Origin: Halorubrum lacusprofundi ATCC 49239
Lineage (GTDB): Archaea > Halobacteriota > Halobacteria > Halobacteriales > Haloferacaceae
Direction of reading: 5' to 3'
Assembly: GCF_000022205.1 (NCBI RefSeq)
Contig: NC_012029.1
Location: 558,001 to 622,000, forward strand
Length of the DNA: 64,000 nt
Position numbers and translations under genes: made by a program. Shown piece by piece: positions 32,870 through 40,837 of this stretch (the stretch's first letter is position 1; each line of letters opens with the position of its first letter). Below the pieces are notes generated by a model that was not told the origin of the DNA, ran no database searches, and was given only the letters and a program-made list of their open reading frames with translations.

Positions 32870-33745
32870 TCAGTCGTCGGCCGGCGCCGCGCCGCTGCGG
32901 GAGACCGAGCCGAGGCCGGACGCCATGTTGGCGACCGTCCCCTCGTTACTGGCGACCCAGCGCAACAGGAGGAACGCGAAGAGGTACTTCGCGATGATGT
33001 CGAAGCCGCTGTAGGCCCACGAGGTGACCGCGGGCGACTGGATCACCGCGAGCCCCTCAGCGCCGAGCCCCCAGACGATCGGGTAGCCGAGCCACAGGAC
33101 GACGGTGAGTATCTTCAGCGTGTTGAAGATCTCGGCGGTGCCGGCGATCTCGGCGTCTTCCGCCCACTCGGCGAGGAGGATGTAGAGGACGACGGCGAAG
33201 AACGCGCAGCTGATGACGTACCAGACCCAGCGCAGCGCGTAGGAGGACGTCGTCAGCGCGGCCGCGAGGCCCGTGATGCACATTCCGATGTCGGCCGCGA
33301 CGGCCGTGAACAGCTTCGTCACGTTCGATCCGGCGAGCAGGCCGAGCGCGATGAGGATCATCGGCGTCGACAGCGCCCACGTGAGGTACCGGCCCCACGG
33401 GGTGAACACGGTTCCGTCCGGCCCGGTCCCGACCCCGGCCAACGCGTGTCCGGCCGGCATCTCGAGGAAACCGACAGTGAGCCCGGACACGAGCCCGGTG
33501 TAGCTCGAGATTGACACGAGCGGTACCATCAGGGTGGCGACGAATATCAGCTGTGCGCGCGGGTCCTCCACGTTCCGTCCCATATAGACGAAGAGCAGGA
33601 TCGACAGGCCCGCGAGGGCGATGTTGACCCACAGCGACGCGCTCAGGAGCGCGTCTGACTGGATGTATTGGAACGCCTCTGTTTGCGTCACTTCGAGCGG
33701 AACGATACTCTGCACGAGTAGGTCGGTCGCTGCTGTTTCTATCAT
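32870..33745 (-). CDS. hop: Halorhodopsin, light-driven chloride pump
   Basis: A 291-residue seven-helix retinal protein. Helix C reads RYLTWALSTPMILIALGLL: the position of bacteriorhodopsin Asp85 is Thr122 and that of Asp96 is Ala133, the halorhodopsin pattern for an inward chloride pump. The B-C loop is long as in halorhodopsins, WLGYPIVWGLG is helix F, and Lys253 (SGFDIIAKYLF) binds retinal. The start at 33745 has a TATA box at 33771-33780. No bacterioruberin, brp or bop gene is in the window. Chloride uptake balances osmotic growth in the light. Confidence 0.96.
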   Translation of the reverse strand: MIETAATDLLVQSIVPLEVTQTEAFQYIQSDALLSASLWVNIALAGLSILLFVYMGRNVEDPRAQLIFVATLMVPLVSISSYTGLVSGLTVGFLEMPAGHALAGVGTGPDGTVFTPWGRYLTWALSTPMILIALGLLAGSNVTKLFTAVAADIGMCITGLAAALTTSSYALRWVWYVISCAFFAVVLYILLAEWAEDAEIAGTAEIFNTLKILTVVLWLGYPIVWGLGAEGLAVIQSPAVTSWAYSGFDIIAKYLFAFLLLRWVASNEGTVANMASGLGSVSRSGAAPADD

Positions 33746-33770
33746 GCGACGTTTCTGGTTACGCCGCGAG

Positions 33771-33780
33771 AAAGTTAAAT
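33771..33780 (-). promoter_or_regulatory. TATA box of the halorhodopsin gene
   Basis: The minus strand reads ATTTAACTTT, 26-35 bp before the start codon. No clear Bat-type upstream activating sequence was found by eye in the 224-bp divergent region shared with the halocyanin gene. Confidence 0.5.
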
Positions 33781-33969
33781 GAACCAACCATTCACGTGCG
33801 GTCTTTCGACGAATTTCGACAGACGCGTACTCTGTCACTACGTTTCGGCTGTCCCGCCCGAGTGCTCATCAGGGATATCTGCCGCGACCGCGTCGGCACA
33901 GCGTTCGAGCGGTTCCCGCGAGACGGGACGAACCGCGATATTGAAACGCGTGAAGTTCGGAGTTGAAGT

Positions 33970-34395
33970 ATGCACCGTAGACGGTTCCTCCGACGGATCG
34001 GCGCGGCCGGGGGCGTCGCGGCGACGACCGCCCTCGCCGGCTGTTCGTCTGTCGGCGGCGAACCGGGCTACGACGTGGGGATGGTCGCTGACGGGTACCG
34101 CCCGGCGGAGCTGACCGTCGCCGTCGGCGACACCGTCGTTTGGGAGAACACGAGCGCGCGGACCCACACCGTCACTGCCTACGAGGGCGGGATTCCGGAG
34201 GCGGCCGACTACTTCGCCTCCGGCGGCTTCGACGACGAGAAAACCGCCCGCACCGCGTGGCACAACGACTTCGGCGGCGCGTTGGAGAGCGGCGACCGCT
34301 TTACACACACCTTCGAGATCGCCGGCCGCTACGACTACGTCTGTATCCCGCACGAGACAGGCGGGATGTACGCGACCGTCTTCGTGGAGGAGTGA
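33970..34395 (+). CDS. Halocyanin (type I blue copper lipoprotein)
   Basis: A 141-residue blue copper electron carrier on the outer face of the membrane. A twin-arginine signal (RRRFLRR) and a lipobox ending at Cys25 (ALAGC) precede a cupredoxin fold. Copper ligands are His66 (THTVTAYE), Cys125, His128 (YVCIPHE) and Met133. It is followed by a SafE-like protein and a copper-type P-type ATPase on the same strand, suggesting a copper-delivery and respiratory group. A TATA-like gatattgaa is at about 33938-33946. Confidence 0.93.
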   Translation: MHRRRFLRRIGAAGGVAATTALAGCSSVGGEPGYDVGMVADGYRPAELTVAVGDTVVWENTSARTHTVTAYEGGIPEAADYFASGGFDDEKTARTAWHNDFGGALESGDRFTHTFEIAGRYDYVCIPHETGGMYATVFVEE

Positions 34396-34459
34396 TGCGC
34401 CGGAATCGACCCGGACCGTCCCCGACGAAACCCATTAGCGCACGCGACCCCAACCCCAG

Positions 34460-35299
34460 ATGATTCGACTCATGGACATCTCGACGCTTCTCGGGACCGA
34501 CGTCCTGCTGTTCTTCGTCATCGGGCTGCTCGGCGGCGCCCACTGTATCGGGATGTGCGGCCCGCTCGTCACGGTGTACGCCGGACGGATGCGTGAGGGG
34601 AGCGAGCGCGCCGACGGCGGAGCGCCTACCGCCGGCGCGACCGACACCCGACGCGGGAGTCACTTGACCACGTACGAGGTCCGCCAGCACGCGCTGTTCA
34701 ACCTCGGGCGGGCCGCGAGCTACGCGACCATCGGCGCGGCGCTCGGCGCGCTCGGCGGAGCCGTCCTCGTCACGACCGCGACGGTGACGGGCGCTGCGGA
34801 GGCGGTCCGCGGCGTCGTCGGGATCGGCGTCGGTGCAGCCGTGATCCTCATCGGGATCCGGTACGTCCTCGGCGGCGCGACCGGCGGGATCCACCTCCCG
34901 GGGCTCGACCGCGTCACCGGCTGGCTCACGGGCCACGTCGACCGGCTCGCCAACGGGCCCGGGATCGTCGGGCTCGGTGCGGTCCACGGGCTGCTCCCGT
35001 GTCCGATCCTCTACCCGGCGTACCTCTACGCGTTCGCCAGCGGCTCCGCCGTCAGCGGGGCGCTCGCGCTTGCGGCGCTCGGCGTCGGCACGATGCCCGC
35101 CGTCTTCCTCTACGGCACCGTCATCGAGAGCGTCGACGCGGTCCACCGCCGCCGCGTCCACCGCCTGCTCGGCGTCGCCTTCGTGGCGCTCGGCTACGTC
35201 CTGTTCGCGCACGGACTGATGGCGATCGGCGTCCACGTACCGCATCCGAGCTTGCCCTTCTGGAACCCAATCGACATCGCGGGCGCGGGGGGCCGCTAA
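34460..35299 (+). CDS. SafE/UreH-like membrane protein with HCxGMCGP motif
   Basis: A 279-residue protein with about six transmembrane helices. GGAHCIGMCGPLV in helix one and HGLLPCPILYP in a later helix are the conserved Cys/His motifs of the SafE (DsbD_2-like) group found beside copper ATPases and cytochrome oxidase genes. An acidic loop of about 30 residues follows helix one. It lies between halocyanin and the P-type ATPase, and its stop is 3 bp before the ATPase start. I infer copper handling for oxidase assembly. Confidence 0.82.
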   Translation: MIRLMDISTLLGTDVLLFFVIGLLGGAHCIGMCGPLVTVYAGRMREGSERADGGAPTAGATDTRRGSHLTTYEVRQHALFNLGRAASYATIGAALGALGGAVLVTTATVTGAAEAVRGVVGIGVGAAVILIGIRYVLGGATGGIHLPGLDRVTGWLTGHVDRLANGPGIVGLGAVHGLLPCPILYPAYLYAFASGSAVSGALALAALGVGTMPAVFLYGTVIESVDAVHRRRVHRLLGVAFVALGYVLFAHGLMAIGVHVPHPSLPFWNPIDIAGAGGR

Positions 35300-35302
35300 C
35301 CG

Positions 35303-37831
35303 ATGAGCGCACCCGACTGCACCCTCTGTGAGCTCCCGACCGCGGGCGTCGACGTGATCGACGACGAGGGCAACGAGTTCTGCTGTACGGGCTGTCGGGA
35401 CGTGTACGAGACGCTCGGCGATGTCGATGTCGACGCCGACGCGGTGCGCGAACGGCGGCAGGGGAACGAGGACGAGAGCGCGGCCGACGACACCGAGGTC
35501 CCCGTCGACCACGAGGCGACGTTCCTCGAAGTCGACGGGATGCACTGCGCGACCTGCGAGGCGTTCATCGAGACGGTCGCCACGCAGACCGAGGGGGTCA
35601 GCGCCGCCAGCGCGAGCTACGTCACGGACACGGTGCGGATCGACCACGACCCCGACGCGGTCTCCACCGACGACCTCTCGGAGGCGGTGAGCGGGCTCGG
35701 CTACAGCGCGTACGACCGCGACGACGCCTTCTCGCGCCGGCAGGCGGACAACATGGCGACGGCGCGGCTCGCGGTTGGCGTGCTCGTCGGGATGGCGGTT
35801 ATGCTCCAGTACATCGTCATCATCTACCCGACGTACTTCGCGTTCCCCTTCTACAACGAGCGCACCTTAGAGTACCTCAACCAGGCGATGGCGTCCTCCT
35901 CGGGAACGTACTTCTTCATCGTGATCGCCGTGCTGACGACGGTGGTCCTGTTCATTACCGGGAAACCGATACTCAGAGGCGCGTACGTCAGCGCGAAGAC
36001 GCGGTCGCCGAACATGGACTTACTCGTCGCGATCGCGGCGGTGAGCGCGTACGCCTACAGCACGCTCGCCGTGATCTTCGTCGATTCGCCGTCGATATAC
36101 TACGACGTGACCGTCGCGATCATCGTGATCGTCACCGTCGGCAACCACTACGAGGACTCGATCAAGAAGCGCGCGACGGAGCTGCTCTCGGATCTCACCG
36201 CGGTGCAGGTCGACAGCGCTCGGCGGCTGGTCGGTGGCGGAGAGAGCGACGGAAAAGGAAGTGCCGACAGCGAAAACGCCGGCGAGACCGAGGAAGTCGC
36301 TATCGACGACCTCGCCTCCGGCGACCGCCTGCTCGTCCGCGCCGGCGAGCGGATCCCGGTCGATGGTGAGGCGGTCGCGGGCGACGCCGCCGTCGACGAG
36401 TCGGTCATCACCGGCGAGTCGATGCCGGTCCGGAAGACGCCCGGCGACGCCGTCGTCGGCGGCTCCGTGGTCGCGGACGGCTCGCTGACGGTCGAAGTCG
36501 GTCCGGACGCGACCTCCAGCCTCGACCGCGTCGCGGAGCTCGTCTGGGACCTCCAGAGCGGGAACCACGGCGTCCAGAAGCTCGCCGACCGGCTGGCGAC
36601 GATATTCGTCCCGGTCGTGCTCGCGGTCGCGCTCCTCGCCGCGGGCGCGAACCTCGCGCTCGGCAACGGGGTGACGGAGGCGATGCTCGTCGGGCTCACG
36701 GTGCTCATCGTCTCGTGTCCGTGCGCGCTCGGGCTCGCGACCCCGCTCGCGGTCGCTGCCGGGATCCGGGACGCGCTCGAACGCTCCATCGTGATCTTCG
36801 ACGACACCGTCTTCGAGCGCCTCCGCGGCGCCGACACCGTCGTCTTCGACAAGACGGGGACCCTCACCACTGGCGAGATGCGCGTGGTCGCGGCTGACCT
36901 CGACGACGGCCTGCTCCGGCTCGCCGCCGCGCTGGAGGAGCGCTCGGCGCACCCGGTCGGACAGGCCATCGCCGCGGTGCACGCGGGCGGTGGTGACCTC
37001 GAAGACGCCGGCGCCGTATCGGATCCCGACGCCGCGTCGCCCGCGGTCGCCGACGGCGGGGCGGCAGAGTCGACAGAGCCCAACGACACCCTCCCCGTCA
37101 CCGACTTCGAGAGTCACGCTCGCGGGGTCTCCGGGGTCGTCGACGGGATCGAGGTCGTCGTTGGACATCCGGACCTGTTCGACGAGCGCGGGTGGGCGGT
37201 CCCCAACGGGATCCGCGAGGCCGTGGCGGCGGCCCGCGACGTGGGTCGCGTCCCGGTCGCCGTCGGCCGCGACGGCGCCGCGGAGGGGGTCGTCGTGGTC
37301 GGCGACGAGCTGCGCGAAGGATGGGAGGAGACCGTGACTGCGCTCGCCGACTCGGGCGTCGAGGTCGTCGTTCTCACCGGGGACGACGAGCGCGCGGCGA
37401 CCGTCTTTCGCGAGCACGACGCGATCGCGTCGGTGTTTGCGGGCGTGCCGCCGGAGGGGAAAGCGGAGACTGTCGAGCGGCTGAAGGCGAGCGGGCAGAC
37501 GGTGATGGTCGGCGACGGCACCAACGACGCGCCGGCGCTCGCCGCGGCGGATCTCGGGGTCGCGCTCGGTGGCGGGACCGCGATGGCGGCTGATGCGGCC
37601 GACGTGGCGATCGTCGACGACAACCTCGACTCCGTGGCGACCGTCTTCGAGCTCTCGCGGGCCGCGGGTCGGCGCGTAAAGGGCAACATCGGCTGGGCGC
37701 TCTGCTACAACGCGATCGCGATCCCGCTCGCGGTGACCGGCCTGCTCAACCCGCTTTTCGCCGCGGTCGCGATGGGCGCCTCCAGTCTGCTCGTCGTAAC
37801 GAACTCCTCGCGGCCGCTGCTGGACGACTAA
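35303..37831 (+). CDS. Heavy-metal P1B-type ATPase, probable copper transporter
   Basis: An 842-residue ATP-driven metal pump. The N-terminus has a metal-binding ribbon (CTLC at 6-9 and FCCTGC at 26-31) as in CcoI/FixI pumps that supply cytochrome oxidase, then an HMA domain (GMHCATC, Cys82 and Cys85). Membrane motif SCPCALG (Cys472, Cys474), phosphorylation site DKTGT (Asp516), AHPVGQAI and GDGTNDAPAL complete the P1B-1 pattern for Cu(I). It is the third gene of the group with halocyanin and the SafE-like protein; CcoI-like export for oxidase maturation is more likely than detoxification. Confidence 0.93.
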   Translation: MSAPDCTLCELPTAGVDVIDDEGNEFCCTGCRDVYETLGDVDVDADAVRERRQGNEDESAADDTEVPVDHEATFLEVDGMHCATCEAFIETVATQTEGVSAASASYVTDTVRIDHDPDAVSTDDLSEAVSGLGYSAYDRDDAFSRRQADNMATARLAVGVLVGMAVMLQYIVIIYPTYFAFPFYNERTLEYLNQAMASSSGTYFFIVIAVLTTVVLFITGKPILRGAYVSAKTRSPNMDLLVAIAAVSAYAYSTLAVIFVDSPSIYYDVTVAIIVIVTVGNHYEDSIKKRATELLSDLTAVQVDSARRLVGGGESDGKGSADSENAGETEEVAIDDLASGDRLLVRAGERIPVDGEAVAGDAAVDESVITGESMPVRKTPGDAVVGGSVVADGSLTVEVGPDATSSLDRVAELVWDLQSGNHGVQKLADRLATIFVPVVLAVALLAAGANLALGNGVTEAMLVGLTVLIVSCPCALGLATPLAVAAGIRDALERSIVIFDDTVFERLRGADTVVFDKTGTLTTGEMRVVAADLDDGLLRLAAALEERSAHPVGQAIAAVHAGGGDLEDAGAVSDPDAASPAVADGGAAESTEPNDTLPVTDFESHARGVSGVVDGIEVVVGHPDLFDERGWAVPNGIREAVAAARDVGRVPVAVGRDGAAEGVVVVGDELREGWEETVTALADSGVEVVVLTGDDERAATVFREHDAIASVFAGVPPEGKAETVERLKASGQTVMVGDGTNDAPALAAADLGVALGGGTAMAADAADVAIVDDNLDSVATVFELSRAAGRRVKGNIGWALCYNAIAIPLAVTGLLNPLFAAVAMGASSLLVVTNSSRPLLDD

Positions 37832-37924
37832 CCGGGAGGTCGTCGGAATCGCTTTCGACCGTCCCGCCTCTCCCCGACCACCGGGACCGCAAGCGACTTT
37901 CGGCTCACGCGACTACCGTCGCGT

Positions 37925-38755
37925 ATGTCACGAGATCTGCAGTCTTTCGACGTACCGACCAGCGACGGAATGCCGGCGCTCGGGCTCGGGACGTGGGAGA
38001 ACGACGATCCCGAACAGTGTACCGAGTCCGTCAAAACCGCCCTAGAGATGGGGTACCGCCACGTCGACACGGCCCAGATATACGGCAACGAGGCGGCCGT
38101 CGGAAAGGGACTTTCGGCCGCCGACGTCGACCGGGACGACGTATTCCTCGCGACGAAAGTGTGGATCGACAACCTCGCGCCCGAGGACGTGGCCGCCTCG
38201 ACCCGCGAGAGCCTCCAGAAGCTCGACACCGAGTACGTCGACCTGCTGTACGTCCACTGGCCGGCCGGCGCGTACGGCCCCGAGGAGACCCTGCCCGCGT
38301 TCGCGGAGCTCCGCGACGACGGCCTGATCGACCGGATCGGGGTCTCGAACTTCGAGCCGGAGCACCTCGACGCCGCGACCGACGCCCTCGGCGAGGCGCC
38401 GTTCGCGAATCAGGTGGAGTGTCACCCGCTGCTCCGGCAGGAAGAACTGCGCGAGTACGCCGACGCCAACGGCGTCGAACTCGTCGGGTACTCGCCGCTC
38501 GCTCGCGGGAAGATCCTCGACGAGCCGACCGTCGGCGAGATCGCCGAGAAGCACGGCGTCAGCGCCGCGCAGGTGAGCCTCGCGTGGCTCCGCGAGAAAG
38601 GGGTCACCGCCATCCCGAAGGCGACCGGCGAGGACCACATCGCCGACAACTGGGCGAGCCTCGGGCTCGAACTGGACGACGAGGATATCCAACAAATCGA
38701 CGGCCTCGGCCGGACCGACCGCCAACTGAACCCCGACTTCGGCCCGAACTGGTAG
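37925..38755 (+). CDS. Aldo/keto reductase
   Basis: A 276-residue TIM-barrel NAD(P)H oxidoreductase. GYRHVDTAQIYGNE holds the catalytic Asp and Tyr, FLATKVW the Lys and LLYVHWP the His; IGVSNFEPEHLD and IPKATGEDHIADNW are the family and cofactor motifs. It resembles the prokaryotic 2,5-diketogluconate reductase group; the physiological substrate is unknown. It stands alone. Confidence 0.93.
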   Translation: MSRDLQSFDVPTSDGMPALGLGTWENDDPEQCTESVKTALEMGYRHVDTAQIYGNEAAVGKGLSAADVDRDDVFLATKVWIDNLAPEDVAASTRESLQKLDTEYVDLLYVHWPAGAYGPEETLPAFAELRDDGLIDRIGVSNFEPEHLDAATDALGEAPFANQVECHPLLRQEELREYADANGVELVGYSPLARGKILDEPTVGEIAEKHGVSAAQVSLAWLREKGVTAIPKATGEDHIADNWASLGLELDDEDIQQIDGLGRTDRQLNPDFGPNW

Positions 38756-38927
38756 GCGACCGACGATTCCCTTTTAAACGGAATTGCGGTGGCGTCGCCG
38801 GCGCCTTTGCCGCCGCCGAGTCATCACCCACTTATAGGCGAACGGCTGGTGATCTGCGAAATTCGCCGCCGATCGCCGTCGACGACTTATAAATAGTCGA
38901 TCCGCGGAAGCTGTCGGTTTGCGAGCG

Positions 38928-39159
38928 TTACGACTCGTTCTCCGGCGTCGCGAACCCGACACCACCAGCGAGGATCGCCGTTCCAGCGAGGACGGTCGCT
39001 CCGAGAACGACGAACCCGTCCTCCGGATTCAACCCGGCAATCGACGCCGCGGCATCCACGACGAACACCGTGACGAACAGACTCAGGACGGCGAACGCGA
39101 GCATGACGAACCCGGCGAGTAGCGCACTAGCCAACGAACCAAAGGCATCGAGAATTCCC
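38928..39159 (-). pseudogene. Small two-helix membrane protein gene, 5' end interrupted by the tnpB element
   Basis: The frame encodes about 77 residues (GILDAFGSLASALLAGFVMLAFAV... ending ATPENES) with two hydrophobic helices, but runs without a stop straight into the right end of the adjacent IS200/IS605-type element at 39160. The only upstream ATG in frame is inside the element. I infer insertion into, or just at the start of, a small membrane protein gene. Either the original N-terminus is lost or the element now supplies the start. Family unknown. Confidence 0.5.
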
Positions 39160-39330
39160 TTGACATCCTCCCGCGCCTGAAGACGCGGGAATCCCACGGC
39201 ACCGCACCGCTGGATTGGGATATTAGGGTTTGCAGTCTACCACCTCTGTCCGAGGTTGGAATCCTCGAGAGAGGTCGTGAAGATAGACTCCGGGCTGTGC
39301 CAACCAGCCGGTACTCCTATCTCCACCCAA
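39160..39330 (-). ncRNA. Probable omega (sot/reRNA) guide RNA at the tnpB 3' end
   Basis: In IS200/IS605 elements the tnpB 3' end and right end are transcribed as a guide RNA, seen in Halobacterium as sense-overlapping sotRNAs. Here the hairpin and terminal GAGGATGTCAA are intact, so the guide would begin right after 39160 on the minus strand, reading GGGAATTCTCGATGCC. The 5' boundary is approximate. Expression is inferred from the family. Confidence 0.5.
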
Positions 39331-40536
39331 ATCGGGTGCAGACTTGGAGTTACTTTCGTTGCTGTCGAGACGGATGTTCTCCGCCCCGTTCACGTCGGCG
39401 TTGAACGCTGCGTCGCACTCATCACAGACGTACAAACCGCGGTGGACGCGCTGTGAGTCGTCTGTTTTCCCGCATGTGCAACATGTCTTGCTCGTATCCC
39501 GCTCAGACACTTCCAAGACCTCGATTCCCTCGACTCTCGCCTTGTATTCGAGAATCGAGCTGAAGCGGTCGAACGCCCACCCGTGTAAGTCGAGATTCCC
39601 GTGCTTGCCCCAGTTCTTCGAGCTGCCGTTCTCATCTTCACGGACCCCTTCCAAGTCTCCGACGTTGATGCGTCCTACTTCCTTCTCGACACACCGTTCG
39701 ACGATGTGTTTCGCCAAGGAATGGAAGAAGTGAGTGCGGCGTTCCGCCCACTTGTGATGGAGCCGAGTAGCCCTGTCACCACCGCTGTCGTCGCACTTGG
39801 CGATCTCCTTGGGGAAGTAGTAGCCGTCTTGCTTCAGACGGTTGCCGGGGTATAGGTCGGCGTCTTCGGTGCTGTAGGCGACGGCGGCGAAGTTGCTGAT
39901 CCCGAGGTCGATACCTGCCGTCTCGTTGCCGGGGGCGTTGGGTGTCTCGATCTCGTCTTTGCAGACGAGGTGGAGTTCCCAGCGTTCCTTTGTGCTGTCG
40001 TAGACAGCACGAACCTGCTGTAGGTTCTCGACCGTGACGCCGGGGCGTGTCTCGTATTCGACAAGGATGTATTCCCACGCTCTCGGGTGTTCCTTGTGGT
40101 TCGCACCTTTTGAGAGGCGAACACGGTTGTTTGTGGTGTCGTGTTTGATGCCGTTCTGCTTCCACGTCACAGTGGAACGCGGGTGTTCTTCGTGGACGCG
40201 ACGGCCTTGGTCGTCGTAGTAGTTTTCTTTCCGATAGCCGGGTGGATTGTCCCGATCGTCGTCGGAGCCGTACCACGAGTTGAAGGCTTCAGCGAGTTCC
40301 TCCAGAACGCGCTGACTGGACTGAGAATGGAGTCCGTTGTATTTTGGATGCGTCTTCAACTCGTCTTTGAGGTCGCCGTGACCGGGAATCTCGCCCGTCT
40401 CCTTCCAGACTTTTCGGGAGTGGTGGTTCGCGACGTTCCAGAGTTTGCTGGCGCTCCACCCGTGCCGGTCAAGCGATTCCTCTCCCTGTGAGTGGTTGAG
40501 GATTTTTGCCTGATGGGTGCGGTGGACTTCCAGCAT
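39223..40536 (-). CDS. tnpB: TnpB RNA-guided endonuclease (IS1341 type)
   Basis: A 437-residue intact TnpB. The RuvC-like catalytic residues lie in AGIDLGISNFAAVAYS (Asp), INVGDLEGVRE (Glu) and CDAAFNADVNGAENI (Asp), with a zinc ribbon CCTCGKTDDSQRV...LYVCDEC between. WSASKLWNVANHHSR near the N-terminus is the conserved helical region. The start at 40536 fits a TATA-like stretch at about 40560-40567; an in-frame ATG 7 codons upstream overlaps it. TnpB cuts DNA at sites matching the guide RNA next to a TAM, helping the element persist. All catalytic motifs are retained. Confidence 0.95.
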   Translation of the reverse strand: MLEVHRTHQAKILNHSQGEESLDRHGWSASKLWNVANHHSRKVWKETGEIPGHGDLKDELKTHPKYNGLHSQSSQRVLEELAEAFNSWYGSDDDRDNPPGYRKENYYDDQGRRVHEEHPRSTVTWKQNGIKHDTTNNRVRLSKGANHKEHPRAWEYILVEYETRPGVTVENLQQVRAVYDSTKERWELHLVCKDEIETPNAPGNETAGIDLGISNFAAVAYSTEDADLYPGNRLKQDGYYFPKEIAKCDDSGGDRATRLHHKWAERRTHFFHSLAKHIVERCVEKEVGRINVGDLEGVREDENGSSKNWGKHGNLDLHGWAFDRFSSILEYKARVEGIEVLEVSERDTSKTCCTCGKTDDSQRVHRGLYVCDECDAAFNADVNGAENIRLDSNESNSKSAPDLGGDRSTGWLAQPGVYLHDLSRGFQPRTEVVDCKP

Positions 40537-40837
40537 TCTGAACGCCTGTATAAGCATTTATACTAGCTTTTCTTGTAAAGTCTGGGGTTGAGAACGGTGG
40601 AATATCCGGGCTGCTATTGACGGCGGGTTGTGGAGGCGTTGTCGGATTCATCCTGACCCTGAAGGGTCAGGTATTCTCCTCGGTTTGTATAAGTGGCTGT
40701 GTCTGGAGTCTCATATCGAACATCCGGAACGGGGGTTTCAGTGAACGACGGTTCGATGCGCGTTGTGTCTGAAACGAGGCGTCCGACAACGCCAAACTGA
40801 TCGAAAACTCCGCCTCAGAGCCGCCCAGACACTCGAT

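Larger units (their letters stand above)
39160..40672 (-). mobile_element. IS200/IS605-type element carrying tnpB only (IS1341-like)
   Basis: The element is defined by the tnpB gene, a right end with hairpin (stem 39170-39175 with 39184-39189) finishing in GAGGATGTCAA on the minus strand, and a left-end hairpin, a perfect 8-bp stem with a TGAA/TTCA tetraloop at 40652-40671. No tnpA transposase is present, so it is non-autonomous for transposition or depends on a TnpA encoded elsewhere. The exact left tip is not resolved. It disrupts the small membrane gene at 38928-39159. Confidence 0.75.

Noticed and set aside
30925-32997. 690-codon open frame opposite truD and pth2
   Set aside because: It spans two well-recognised genes on the other strand and shows no family resemblance.
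40469-40651. 60-codon frame starting MNPTTPPQPAVNSS within the tnpB element left end
   Set aside because: It overlaps the left-end hairpin and the tnpB promoter and start on the same strand; Pro/Ser-rich composition and no recognised family.
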